In this document: piece by piece, positions 1 through 12,166 of the stretch
How positions within the stretch are numbered: position 1 is the first letter of the stretch
How the letters are laid out: every line of letters begins with the position of its first letter
Origin: Gordionus sp. m RMFG-2023
Taxonomy: Eukaryota; Nematomorpha; Gordioida; Chordodea; Parachordodidae
Direction: 5' to 3'
NCBI RefSeq assembly: GCF_954871325.1
Contig: NC_088775.1
Span: 68,053,561-68,117,560, forward strand
Length of the DNA stretch: 64,000 bases
Notes under the pieces: generated by a model
The model's database searches: none
What the model was told of the DNA's origin: nothing
Seen by the model: the letters and a program-made list of their open reading frames with translations, nothing else
Program-made: the position numbers and the translations under genes

Positions 1-505
1 ATATATAAAAGAATTGCTCGTGACAGACACTCAAATGACATCTATCATTCAAGTTGTAGCCCTATTTTATATATTAAGTTTCCTCGAATCTACTTATTAT
101 AGAACTGTCTAACAATACTTATTAAGATATTATATCAAAAATAGATTAAGGCTGATGGGTAAAACAACTTTGGACCTAACCTTAATAAATAGAAGATATA
201 CTATTATTACTTTATTCATTGAATATTTCTGTGTCCTTTTTAATAATATCAGGTATGAATTTTTCGGTTTTCTCCCGCTAACTTATAAATAAATGATACA
301 ACCAGCAGGAAACAGTGTAGCTCTTGAAGAACTAGCTCTTAACTTTCAGGATTGGAGGGATAGATGGTACACTTATTGTAACGTCCTGACTATACGCACC
401 AACTCCCTGTTTGTGAAAAGGTCGTTATGGTTGGTCGTATGGGGAATGGAATATATTAACTTTTATTATATATTGTATTTTGTTAAAGCTACAATTTATT
501 GTAAT
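1..505. other. Unassigned AT-rich flank
   Basis: No recognisable gene. A 98-codon plus-strand frame begins at 293. Its first ~55 codons (293-460) are less AT-biased than the surroundings, but the frame runs into the hAT terminus at 506, so it is not a real gene boundary. It could be a scrap of an older element; I recognise no domain. Confidence 0.4.
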
Positions 506-799
506 CAGGCGCGTACGCAGCAGGGGGGGGGCAAGGGGACAAATACCCCCCCCCCCCTTCCAATGTCAAAAAATGCAGATGCCGGATAATATTTTTCAAA
601 ATATATTTGTTTATTTGTTAATATTTATTCCTATCTCATATATATATTTAATTACTTTATTTATCACATTCATCTACTAAGTTATTTTATCAATTAATTT
701 CGATATTAAGTTTTCCTTAGCGTAATATTTACCTATTGTTTCAAATTTCTAGTAGCGTGGAGTTTATCTAAATTTCTAATCAAATAATAATTATTTCTG

Positions 800-2035
800 A
801 AACTCCTTGTCCAGGGAGAAAGAAATCGCAAACTTGTCCAACGAGATCGAATCTCAGCCATCAAGCAGTAACAGCTATCATAGAATTAGAAGGCCCGATT
901 ATTAATGCTTTTACTAAAATAACATAATGGCTTGAAAGAAATATTTTCTCGGAAGCAAGAAAATTATTGGATTTAATACTTATTCCAAATTTTTTTCTCA
1001 TTAGAATGTATTATTTAATTATATAACTATTTTATGTAATACTTTTCAAAAATATGACATGACTTGATTAAGAAGATGAGAATAGCACAGAGCATTTTTT
1101 AGAACTCAAGGAAATTAGAGCTAATGTTGATGAAGAATTTTATATTTTATATGTTATTGTTGAGTCAAAAGCAGAGCTATACTTGTTTAATATTTGTCTC
1201 CCTCGACTTGCAGCAAGACAAGCTCATCGTCAAAACATTAATATAGCACCAGTAGAAGAGTATTATAAAACAAATATTACCTCTCTTAGATGTATCTATA
1301 ACCCAAATAAATGAATGGTTTTTATTTTATCATGCAGGACCTACTAATCTGCAGATATTACTTCCACAAAAGCCTTCCCAACTTTTTTCAGATGGTGAAA
1401 AAATGAATATTTGTTAGATTTTTATCATGAAGATGTTAAAATATCTTATGATACCATATTAGCTGAATAACTATGATTAAAAGATTAACTATGGTTGATA
1501 TAGTCCTAAAAAATGCTGTTGATGCTTTGCATTATTTCAAACATTTTAAATTATATTCCCAATGATTGTTATATATATATTAGCAACTCTCCCCATTTGT
1601 AAACTAATGAGAGAACATTCTCTTTTTTAAGAAGAATAACAGAGTCCTGCAAAGGTACCATTTGCAGGGCACGGCCCGGATTTTTTTTTCAAAATTTTTT
1701 TCGGTCAGGCCCGGGTTTTTTTTTAAATAAATTTTTAGGCCCGCCCTGAATTTTTTTTTAAACAAATTATATTTATTTTTTACTTTTATAGCTAATAATG
1801 GCGATTTCAAATATTTAATTTTAAATATACAGCCCGGCCGGATATTTTTCTAAAAAAAAAATCTCGGGCCCGGCCCGAGTATATTTAAAAAAATTTAAAT
1901 ACGGTCCGGCCCGAGGGTCGGGTCTGCAAGTCTCAGAAAAACAACCTAAGAAGTACAACTTCTGAAAGTAGATTGAATGGTTTGAATCTTTTGAATATTC
2001 ATAGGCATTTAACGCCGCAAGGATGAGATAATTAA
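800..2035 (+). pseudogene. hAT transposase remnant, ZMYM1/52-kDa-repressor type
   Basis: Fragments in several frames match the C-terminal half of the hAT transposases often annotated as zinc finger MYM-type 1-like. One piece near 1200-1260 reads PRLAARQAHRQN followed by an EEYY segment, as in the catalytic-domain tail of these proteins. After the nested MITE the dimerisation segment resumes with TTSESRLNGLNLLNIHRHL (about 1955-2010). Stops and frame changes occur throughout, so no product is expected. The MITE at 1640-1936 interrupts the LRRI...LRS stretch of the dimerisation domain. The family assignment rests on motif recognition, without a search. Confidence 0.7.
1640..1936. mobile_element. 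GC-rich MITE (GGCCCGGCC family), copy 1
   Basis: An approximately 300-bp insertion inside the hAT transposase remnant. It starts CAGAGTCCTGCA and ends TGCAAGTCTCAG, imperfect inverted ends. Next to each end are blocks of GGCCCGG/CCGGGCC separated by T- or A-runs, unlike the AT-rich surroundings. Flanking octamers AAGAATAA and AAAAACAA are similar but not identical, so the target duplication is uncertain. Relatives lie at 12167-13068 and 54756-55099. Confidence 0.65.
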
Positions 2036-2659
2036 AAAATTAGCACAATCCCAACGAAGATTGGATTTTACATTGTAAATATATAACATACAAAATACAA
2101 TTATTCCTAAGAAACTTTTTGTATATTAATTTTTATTTTCCAAAATTTAAATTTTTTATACTTTATATACAAATTTTAAAGGCTCAAAAAATTCAAATTT
2201 CTATTTTGGGTCATTTAAGTGATTCATATGGTGATTATATTCACTTTATATTTTATAATTTACATTTATTTTACAGTTTTTCAATGCCGCTAGTTATATC
2301 CGTTTAATATTTTTTAATTCACATTTATTTTATAGTTTTTTATATGTCGGTTTATATATATAATTTTTTTATAATTCACATTTTAAAATTGTGTATTAGA
2401 AACAGTTTTTAGTCCTAATAAATTTATGCTTAATATTTTTAACAAACAATAATATTTCTTAAAAAATTTTATTATCCCCCCCCCCCCCCAAAAAACCAAA
2501 TTCCTGCATACGTGCCTGATTGTAATAGATTAAATAGATTTGTAAAAGTATATATTGATATATATTTTCTCATTTTATACATATAATATACATAATAAAT
2601 ACTATTTTATAAACACTACATTTGGAGACAATTATTTTTTTAAAAAAGAGACGTATTAA

Positions 2660-5550
2660 ATATAATGGCCAAAATTTTACTATGCCTAACGAAGACTCGA
2701 AGAAAATATTTTAGAAGAAAAATGAAGAAACATCAACATCTACTCAATTCCATATTCCAGAATTCGTCAAAGAAAATGCGAATATTCAGGACTATGCATA
2801 TAATTTAGAACTCATATTCAAAGTAAAAAATATTGTTTATCAAAATAAAAAAATATTGTTTATCAAAATAAAAAAAAAATTTGTTATTAGCATACATAGG
2901 TAGTGATAACTTAATTAAAATAAAAATTTTCACTACCCAATTAATTTAGAGAGCATTAATTATATAACTTGATCGTTTGGAGTTTTACATTTGCTCAAAA
3001 TAAAAAGATGTAATATTTGAAGATCTTTTATTTTTAAAAAATTTTGAGCAGCGATCTTCAAAGATTTAGATCTTTGAAGATCTTTTATTTAAAAATATTT
3101 TAGATCAACGATCTTCAAAGATCTTCATATTTTATAATGTTATACTAAATTATTATTTTTATGATATTTTTTTTGAAGTAAATGGGTTAGTAAGCATGTT
3201 AAATTAAAATAAAAATTTAATAAAGATGTACCGACTTGGATAAAATATTTAAGAATATCACTAGTATTTTTCTACATCGAAATAATTTATATACTTGAGA
3301 CGGTGAAACTATTATAGACTTTTCGATCAAATTGAAAAGTATTTGCTCATTATATAATTTTAAATCGCCGGTTGATGAACTTTTAATAGATATTTTTATC
3401 CTAGGAGTAGGACTGCCTGAGTTGGATAAAGAACTTTGGTCAAAATATACCTAAGACAATATCACTTTTGAAGATATGCGTTTAGCGATCGCGCTGTCTT
3501 CATTGGAAAAGGAAACCCAGGCTAAGTTAACAAAATAATTAAACATAAGCTGACTCAATGTTCCAAAAACACTTATAATAATAATTATAATAGCGTTAAT
3601 AAATTCAATAATAATTATTATAATGCTAACAAATTTGATCAAATTAATTATATTTCTAATAATTATAAATCAATTAAACCTATTTTCATTCATACAAGAA
3701 AAATCATATGCTTTCAATGCAAAAAGGCAAACCACATAGCGAAAGAGTATAGAACGCATGACATACAAATGATTACACCACGGACACCCTGCCTGTCATT
3801 TCCTAATAAAGCTACCATATGCGATGATAAATAGGTAGTTTACTATGGAATTTGATACCGGTGCTGCGTGTAGTGTGATGGATGAGGTTACCTGGAGTCG
3901 CATAGGCAAACCATCATTATCACCAACATATAAACGTGCTATAATCATATCAAAATAGAGGTAAATGTATTTCGAAGTAAAGAATATTTCAAAATTTTTA
4001 CCTATCTGGGTAGTGAAAAGTGAGAATTCATTTATTTTTAGAATGCCTTTCCTTAGAGAATTTGATATAAAACTTCAAAAAAAGTTCGGATTAATGATAT
4101 AATTTCCACTTTAAATACTAATTCTTCGAGATTTCCGCAAGTTTTTTAAAAAAAATTAGGAGAAATAAACCTTCAACGAGGGGTTATCCACATATAACCG
4201 AACACATTACCGATAGCGTTACCGGCAATGTTAAAGAATTACGTTCGTTTCTTGATATTGTGAATTACCATGAGGCGTTTATAAAAAATTTACATTCTAT
4301 TTGTGCTCCTTTGCACCAACTAACGAGTAAAAATGTTAGTTGGTTTTGGTCAGCTTAAGAAAATGATAAATTTAATAAAGTTATAAATATATTATCATAA
4401 GATACAATAATTCCTTATTCAACCGATATCCCTGTCATAATTTCTTATGACGTTTCCAAAAATAGTTTAGGAGCTGTTATTGCACGCTGATTTCTTACTG
4501 GCAAAATAAACCAATTGTCTACGCATCGAGGACACTGACTTCGGCGATAATGTCCGCTATCAAGAATTTCCATCACTATATTTATGGAAGACATTTTATA
4601 TTGTATGGATCACAAACCTTAAAACATATCTTAAGTGATAAAAGAGACCTAAATAAAATTTAGAATAACCATTTAATATGGTGCGTGACGAAGCTTATAA
4701 ATACGACTATTAGATAATTCATAGACCTGGTAATCAAAACAAATGTGCCAACACTCTGGCCCAGTGAAAAGAGTGAGAAAAAATCAATGAGGTTACAAAA
4801 AAATTGAAATCAGAGAAATAAAAATTAATTTAATAGAAGATTTATCATTCAATCGCAGTAAAGTCGTAAGTGAAACGGGCAATAATATTAATCTGAAAGA
4901 GATTATTAAATTATTTAGAAATCATTGGTATATAAATAATTATTCGGAGATTTAAAAAAAAATTATTTTAATTAAAAAATATTTCGTTCAAAGAAGGATT
5001 ATTTTATAATTATGGGATTACAATCCCTGATAATCTAAAGAAGGAGGAATTTTATTTATCAAGGAATCTTGGGATAGTGAAGATAAAATCATTATGCAGA
5101 TTTGGGCAAATCTTGATCGCGATATTGGAGATTTCGTTAAATACTGTGAGAGTTGCTAGGAAGGAAGATCGGGAGCCAGAGGAATGCCGTTATACATTTG
5201 GAATATTCCTACTCGACCTTCAGAACGAATACACATTGATTTGGCAGGTCCCGTATCTGGAAAATATTGATTAATTTGCGTAGATACCTTAACCAAATAG
5301 GTTGAAGTTGCAATTTTAACATATATTAATCCGCGAGTGTGATAAAATCTACGTAATTATTTCGCTAGATTTGGATTACCTCGTTACATTTTTATATATA
5401 ACGGTACTTAGTCTAATGAATCTGAATTCAAAACGTTTCTTTTTAAAAATAAAATAAAACATTTTAAGTCGGCCTCTTATAGTGCAAAATCGAATGGTTG
5501 AGTCTTATATACGTACGACAAAGACGCGTTTCTATGCTGAAAGGCAATGT
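2660..5550 (+). mobile_element. Ty3/gypsy-type LTR retrotransposon fossil
   Basis: An old, broken plus-strand LTR retroelement. Parts are recognisable in order: a gag-like region (about 3230-3560), a CCHC-type zinc knuckle (about 3710-3760), an aspartic protease with the D-T-G-A active-site signature (about 3845-4070), the end of the reverse transcriptase domain and RNase H (about 4235-4660), and a zinc-binding plus core integrase segment (about 5070-5520). The order protease, RT/RNase H, integrase indicates Ty3/gypsy rather than copia. Flanking LTRs were not found. It carries many breaks (well over ten) and looks ancient. A GATCTT-rich repeat lies inside at 2976-3128. Confidence 0.72.
2976..3128. 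repeat. GATCTT-rich repeat, copy 1
   Basis: About 150 bp built from palindromic GATCTTCAAAGATC and its parts alternating with TTTGAGCA/TGCTCAAA segments. The same pattern forms the outermost ends of the large hAT element at 50959-51110 and 59650-59864. The entry TTTTACATTTGCTCAAAATAA matches the start of the left end at 50963. Probably a terminal fragment or MITE of that family. Confidence 0.65.
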
Positions 5551-8149
5551 TAGACTCCGGACTAGTTAACATTTAAATGTTTAATTACTCACTGAAATAC
5601 TCCAAATATAAGTTTTCCCCTCCAAATTTTATTGGCCAACAAAATTTATATCTATAAAAAAATATTAAAAAAAAGTTGTTACAATTACAGAATCTCGTTC
5701 CTTTTATACTTTTTTGGTAATCACAAGTTCTAGACATGATATATAAAATCAGGCTTATTTATAAATAGAATAAATATTAAATGAAATAATTATTTAAAAA
5801 TAAATATATGACTATGGTGTTTTTGATTTTTTTAAGGAAAATGAATTAAAAAATAAAAAAGGCGAGGATCGGCGATGATTAGGCAAAAAAATAACTAACA
5901 TTATTTTTAGTAAATAAAAACTATTATTTATGTAATTTTTTATATAAAAATCTTTCATTATCTTTATTATTAAATGTTGAGCCTGATGGGGGATTTCTTA
6001 AAAATTTTAATGATAATAAAATTCATAGTAATGAAATATATTATTAAAAAATCCTTATTTTTATTCGTTATCAGACAAAATATTGTAAATTTAAGATTAT
6101 GGGGCTCTATATAAAGATAAATATCTTGATTTTGAAATTTCTTTTTTTGGGCAAATACATGTTATATGTTTATATAAAATTTTAAAAACATGATTTAAAA
6201 ATAAGAAATTAACTCTTCATTGAAAGGTGGGACTAAGCAGACCTCAGTCATTTTAATTTTAATAATAAATTTTCAAAAAGTATAGAGGTTAACATATATG
6301 ATTAATTTTTATAATAAATTTTAGTAAGAATAAAAAAATCATTTAAATTTTTAGCAAAATACTTTAAATATTATTATTAAAAATAAGATTTTCGATAGTT
6401 AAATAAATTTTAACTATATTCTTTAATTAATAATTAGCAAACATTCAAAGTTATTGAAGATTCCCAGTATCTTCTCATTCAAAGATCAATCCCAATGGAG
6501 TGACCCAAACAAGTTTTCAATTGCCGATTGATTAATAGCAAGAACTAGAGATTTAATTGCTTTTTTCATAAATAGATTTAAAGAAAGTAAATATAATTTT
6601 GTTGTGAGATTATAAATGGTAGATTATTATAAAATTCTTTTTATTAATATCACTATGGCATCGTGGTTTGACAAATATCGCGCCGAAGGTCACGAATTTT
6701 TTAAGGGGGGTAGGGGTAGATTTTAGGGGGGTTGCATCCATCAAATTCTCTACTATGTAGACTCTGATTTTTATTGAAATTTTAATTTTACATGTAAATA
6801 ATATAAATTTTAACCTATTTACATCAAAAAAAAAATCAAAAAAAGTTAAAAAATAAAGATTATGACAATTGTAACTTTTCTATGGTACATCTTCCTTGAA
6901 TTTTTATTTTAACATGTTTACTATATATATTTTTACCCTTTTGTGTCAAAAAAATTTAAAATAAATATAAACGGTTATGACAATTATCACTTTTCTATGA
7001 AACATCTTTATTGGAATTTTAATTTAACATGTAATAAATATCCTTACCCTTTTGCGTCAAAATAATTTTAAAAAGTTAAATAATAACGATGATGACAATG
7101 CCACTTTTCTATTATTGAAATTTTATTTTTAAGAAATATAGGCGACAAGATAAGAGCCCTTACATCAGAACCCTAAAGAATATTATTTTTTAAAACAAAA
7201 TCTACAAATTACTATTTTAAAATATAATTATTCTTGTTTTTTGGGAACTTGTAGTCCCACCTCCGTTTTTATAGAATAAGATTTTATTTTATATTTGATA
7301 TGTTAATTTTCATATAATTTTATTCGATAGATTTTAATACGATAATATTAAAAATTAAATTTAAAAAAACATATAAAATACATAAATATAAATAAATATA
7401 AAACACAGATATATTTTACATCTTATAAATAATATAAATTATAACCATTTGCAGCAAAAAAAAATTAAAAAGTTTAAATCTATTTGATTTTTAAAATTTT
7501 ATTTAAAGAAATTATCATGATATTTTCCAAAATCTAAATGTTATTAAAATTAATATATCGATTTTTTTTAGTTAAATTAAATCTACAAATTATTAAAATT
7601 GTACTCTTCTCATTTAATTTAACCATAAATACAAACTACAAATACGATATATACAACTAATAAAAATTTACGAGAGAAAAATATATAAATTAAAATAAAG
7701 TTTCACTAAATAAGTTACGAGAGAAAAATATTAAACTTTATTAGTTTTAATATATGTTTAAATTGCCTTTCAACTCCTGATTCTGGAAACTTTTATTTAA
7801 TTGGAAAGTTTATCTTTAGAAAATTTAAAATATTTGGAGCTAAGAATAAATATTGGTATTTATTTACACGTTATTCTTTGTTCCGTAATTTTTCATTATA
7901 AAATCAAGAATGATCTTTCGTTTGAGCAATTTTTACTTTAAGAATATATTTCTCAAAACTTGTTTCTAAATACCTTATCGACTGCTATTTCGAAAATAAT
8001 TTATTCGATTCTATTAGTTTTTTGCGATAACAAAATTATGTGAATCGAATGCGAATAAGGATAATATATTATTATTCTATGATAGAATTATTTATATAAA
8101 TCTATTTTCTAATTTGTGGATATAAATATTGTTAAATTATATTTAATCT
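5551..8149. other. Gene-free AT-rich segment
   Basis: No coding region seen on either strand. The segment contains a decayed tandem repeat (6765-7125) and short GC-richer motifs near 6690-6740 (GGGGGGTAGGGG) and 7235-7265 that may be worn transposon ends. Confidence 0.5.
6765..7125. repeat. ~118-bp tandem repeat, three degenerate units
   Basis: Three successive units share the order TTGAATTTT, TTTAACATGT, TACCCTTTTGTGTCAAAA, a run of A, ATGACAAT and ACTTTTCTAT. The units differ by many substitutions and small indels, so the array is old. Confidence 0.7.
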
Positions 8150-9456
8150 GGGAACAGACTTTTATAATAATTTATGGGAGGCTTCGCCCCACCCCCTTCC
8201 ATATCTCCCAATATGAGGTGGGGTTTATCTATACAGTATAATCCATACTTAATATGTTATATTTAATGCAACAAGATTATTAAGAAAATATTTTAATATT
8301 TTTTAATTGATTTACCATTTTATTATTATGAAGTCTTATTTTCCCAAATATGGCACAATATTTCATATTTTATTGATAATTTAAAAAAAGGCAATAAAGA
8401 TTTTTCATCGGCTCTATGAATATAGACTACAAACTCTTACATGATATAATTTGTATAATCATAATTTCAGCTTCCAATGAAGACAAATTTAATCTGTCAT
8501 GTTCTTTTTGTCAGTCTATGACGACGCATTTTGAATGTGGAATAGAAAATCGCTTATTTTCTCTATTAAAGCAGAGCGTATTTAAAAGAAATCCCATGCG
8601 CATTCATGTGATTGTTTTTGAATAAAATGTCTTCGTAAACATCTTTTAAATCATTTTTGAAATTCAAGGTCTTTTTCTCATGTTTAGGGGAGACCGGGGA
8701 TAATTGGGACATTTTTTTTTCAAACCTTAATAATTTTAATATTAATAGACTAATCTGAATAATTAAAACATCTTCTGAATCCTAAAATTATAGGCTATTT
8801 GAAATAATTAATATATATATTTTATGAAGATTATATTTTTTTATAAAATTAATTAAAAAAAAATTTTTTGTGTCATAACCATGACAGACTCTGTGTACGT
8901 TGGAACACACATATGTGATAGTTGAGACACTCATGATAGAGGTCTAAATAAATTAAAAAATTTAAAATCAGTAATCCAGTAAGACTAGAGGCTATGACAC
9001 ATTTGATTTTATTGATAATATTGCAATTCATAATCAATAACTATATAAAAAAAGATTTTAGCTTTAGGAAATTTATTTTGGCAAAAAAAAATTGTAAAAA
9101 AAAATTTTTTTTAATCATAAACATAGTGAAAGATAAGTATTTAATTACATTTATTGCACATAAAAAATTATCAAAGAATCTATAAACAAGTTAAAAAAAT
9201 TTAAGTATGAAATGAACATTTTATTATAAATGTAATATTGTGATTGATTAATGATATTCATTTAAATGATGAGAAACAAGTTAATAAATTTTAAGTAGGA
9301 AATGAATATTTTGAATGATTGATTATTCACAATACCAAATGATTCATTATTCACAATGCTAAATTAATAATTTTAAATGATTCATTATTAACAATACTAA
9401 ATGATTCTTTATTCACAACACTTAATGATTCATTATTCACAATACTAAATAATTCA

Positions 9457-10253
9457 GGTAACAGATTAAATCATGGGGAAATTTTTCATATATTATTTTT
9501 TTTTTATTTTTTTTTTTTAAATATTTTTTTTTATTTATTTTTTTTTTAAATATATTTTTTTATTTATTATTTTTTTTAAATTTAAAAAAAATCTTAAGTA
9601 TATTTAAGAATTTAGAAAAAAAGAGTATATTTAAGAATTTAGAAAAAAGAGTATATTTAAGAATTTAGAAAAAAAGAGTATATTTAAGAATTTAGAAAAA
9701 AAGAGTATATTTAAGAATTTAGAAAAAAAGAGTATATTTAAGAATTTAGAAAAAAGAGTATATTTAAGAATTTAAAAAAAAAGAGTATATTTAAGAATTT
9801 AGAAAAAAAGGGTATATTTAAGAATTTAGAAAAAAAGAGAATATTTAAGAATTTAGAAAAAAAAGTATATTTAAGAATTTAATAAAAATAGGTATACAAA
9901 ATAATTAATCAATTTATTTGAATAAACATAACATATATACAATGATAATATAGATATATATATTTTTAAGCAAAAATAGTTCTATGTTATCCATAAAGAG
10001 GTAAAATGTTAAATTTAAAAAACTTTGATATTGTATCAAAAAATTTCCTTCAAAATCCACACGATATTTATTTATCAAAAAAAAAATCTAAAAATATGCC
10101 GAATTTATACCAAAATCCAGACAATCTAAAAAAAATAAATAAAAAATTTAAAAAAAAATAAATAAAAAAAAAATAATAAAAAAAAATAATAAAAAAAAAT
10201 AAATAAAAAAAAAATAATATATGAAAAATTTCCCCATGATTTAATCTGTTACC
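9457..10253. mobile_element. MITE with GGTAACAGATTAAATC ends
   Basis: Inverted ends of about 45 bp: GGTAACAGATTAAATCATGG at the left and its complement at the right (10234-10253), extending into AAATTTTTCATATATTATT. An 8-bp direct duplication ATAATTCA flanks it (9449-9456, 10254-10261). The interior is long T-rich and A-rich arms around a 26-bp minisatellite, so transcripts could fold into a long hairpin. It has no coding capacity; the minus-strand 64-codon frame at 10068-10262 is a low-complexity artefact. Confidence 0.8.
9588..9885. repeat. 26-27 bp minisatellite (about 11 copies)
   Basis: Head-to-tail copies of AGTATATTTAAGAATTTAGAA followed by AAAAAG, differing mainly in the length of the A-run. 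Lies at the centre of the MITE 9457-10253. The unit is contiguous with no spacers, so it is not a CRISPR. Confidence 0.88.
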
Positions 10254-10565
10254 ATAATTCATTATTCACAATGCTATATTAATAATTTTAAATGATATTC
10301 ATTATTAACAATACTAAATAATTCATTATTCACAATACCAAATGATTCTTTACTCACAATACTAAATTATTCATTATTCATATTCACAATACAAATTAAT
10401 AATAAAATTTATTAATTTGTTTATAGATTCTCATTGTGAATAATGATATTATTTTAAATGATAAATCTCAGGATAAGAATAAATAAATTTCATTAAGCTT
10501 CTAAAGGAATAGAACTTTAATCATTGCATATAAAATATTAAATTAAAATCTAGTAATTAGATGCT

Positions 10566-10753
10566 CTTATTTATCTTTTTTTTGGTAAGTCCATAAAAAT
10601 TTTTAGAGGATTTTAATATGTAATTAGCTATATTTTCTTCCTCCACTTTATTAAAAACACATTTGTGATTTGAATATCCCATTGTGGGTATTGAATTATT
10701 TCCATTTTTCCTCTTTTTTGATAAATATCTTGCTAAATTAGATTTTGGAATGC
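10566..10753 (-). pseudogene. pogo-type transposase fragment (helix-turn-helix region)
   Basis: Reading down from an AG acceptor at 10754-10755, an open frame encodes about 62 residues. It begins IPKSNLARYLSKKRKN, then has HKCVFNKVEEENIANYI and ends NFYGLT. This order resembles the N-terminal DNA-binding part of pogo/jerky transposases: a helix-turn-helix, a linker, then an FGLT-like motif. The frame closes soon after GLT and the catalytic triad region is not found. It is consistent with the TA target site of the host element. Confidence 0.6.
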
Positions 10754-12166
10754 CTAAAAAATATATATATAATATAAATAATCTTACCTGTAAGTAATGA
10801 TAACTTTCTGACTGAGGTTGTTGGATATAAAATTAAAGCATTTTCATAATCCTCTGTACAGAAGATTTATCTATCCTTTTTATTGTAATTCCGCATCACT
10901 AGCAAATGATAAAATGAGCTAAAATGTCGTGTCCCAACTACACTATGACCAACTATGACCGAGCCCACTAACTTTATAAATATCATCCAAAATCATATTA
11001 ATTCATTTATTGATTCTGAAAGTTTGCCAGATTGGAAAATAGGATTTAAACTTTCCTAAAATCTATTTATTAAGATTTTTAAAGCTTTATTTATAAATAT
11101 AAACGATAAAGTTTGCAAATATTTTTTATTACTTTTGGTATGCCAAAACACATTTTCTTCTGTAAAAATTAAAATACTAAATATTTTTCAAATCTTTCGC
11201 CAATCATGTATGTCGTGATTATCTATGTTAGGCTCAAATTTCCAGTCTTATAAAATAATAGCTCAAATTATAATTAGAGTGACCTAACGTTCCCCTGTAC
11301 TCAATGTACCCCGGTCTCCCCTATTGTGATGTAAAATATTTTTGGAAATGTTTTGGTAAAATTTTGTAAATTTTTAAATCTTCTGATAAGAGCGCATATA
11401 TATAGAGAATAAATTGTAGTATTTAATTTATGTTATTTAATAAAGTGCTAACGTTAAGGACAATGCCGAAATATGTCTCTTAAATTAAATATTGATTAAT
11501 GAATATTGGTTGGTTGGACTAATAACAAATACTGCAATCTTTTTAAATATTTGAATAATAAAATAATTTAAATTCATATTTGTTTTTAAAAAAAATATTT
11601 TGAAAAAATTTACAAACGGTGAGAAAAGCAGTGTGAAAAAACGTGATTGAATATAAAAATTGATAAGAAATCGTGAGAATCATGGCTAATTTGTGACATC
11701 TGGCAACCCTGGTTCCAAGATGATGAATGAAGGTTTAGTTTCATTTTTTTGCTTCTATATTTTGAATCAAAACCTAAAGAAATAATAAAAATTCATTATG
11801 GATTTAGATATGAGCGAACAAAATTTGGATAATGTTTTAAATTGAATTTATTTTTTTAATCATATATAATTATTATATATAAGTTGATTTTATCCGTCTA
11901 TATATTGAATTTTTTATATAAATCTAGAAATACACTGTTTTTAATTCCATTTTTATACACTTAAAAAAATTTGTTCATTTTTCATCTGGAAAGTTTAATT
12001 TTTAGATTTAATGTTGGGGTTGTGAATAAAATTTGCATTTTTGAAAAACATTATGAACGGGGGCCTTCCTATTATCTTAAACTTTGAACGTGAACTTAAA
12101 TGTTATGTTCATTCAATTTTAAAAAAGTTAAAATTTTCAATTAAAAAATTAACCTAAAATAATAAT

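Larger units (their letters stand above)
506..2518 (+). mobile_element. hAT transposon (ZMYM1-like transposase), degenerate
   Basis: The ends match as terminal inverted repeats: the left end reads CAGGCGCGTACGCAG and the right end, reverse-complemented, reads CAGGCACGTATGCAG. Both sides carry the same 8-bp target duplication ATTGTAAT (498-505 and 2519-2526), which is diagnostic of the hAT superfamily. Runs of G just inside the left end and of C near both ends form the subterminal region. The interior holds remains of a transposase (about 800-2035) and a nested GC-rich MITE at 1640-1936. The clean target duplication indicates a single insertion event; the coding region has since decayed. Confidence 0.88.
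9240..10400. repeat. AATGATTCATTATTCACAAT minisatellite, interrupted
   Basis: A roughly 22-30 bp unit (AATGATTCATTATTCACAATACT with variants) repeats in 9240-9456 and resumes in 10254-10400. The MITE at 9457-10253 lies between. The array sits inside the pogo-like element. Confidence 0.75.
8687..11321 (-). mobile_element. pogo-like (Tc1/mariner superfamily) DNA transposon
   Basis: Terminal inverted repeats GGGGAGACCGGGG (8687-8699) and its complement CCCCGGTCTCCCC (11309-11321) are perfect. TA dinucleotides flank both ends (8685-8686 and 11322-11323), the target duplication of Tc1/mariner elements. A minus-strand fragment at 10566-10753 resembles the helix-turn-helix part of pogo transposases. 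No intact DDE catalytic domain is visible. The element is inserted in a hAT copy and itself holds a MITE and two minisatellites. Confidence 0.75.
8150..11711 (-). mobile_element. hAT element (CAGGGTTGCC family), split by a pogo-like insertion
   Basis: The right end GACATCTGGCAACCCTG (ending 11711) and about 250 bp inside it match the right end of the hAT at 18677-20632. The left part (from about 8155 to 8686) aligns with 18715-19150 of that element, including the degenerate dimerisation-domain segment on the minus strand. The homologous halves are separated by the pogo-like element 8687-11321. The extreme left terminus and its target duplication are not recognisable, so the start is approximate. 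Coding content is decayed. Confidence 0.68.

Noticed and set aside
293-589. 98-codon open frame at the left edge
   Set aside because: It runs across a hAT terminus into poly-C and matches no family; treated as chance.
9588-9885. Regular short repeats resembling a CRISPR array
   Set aside because: Units are contiguous with no unique spacers and lie inside a eukaryotic MITE.
10068-10262. Phe-rich 64-codon minus-strand frame
   Set aside because: Produced by A-runs in the MITE arm; low complexity.
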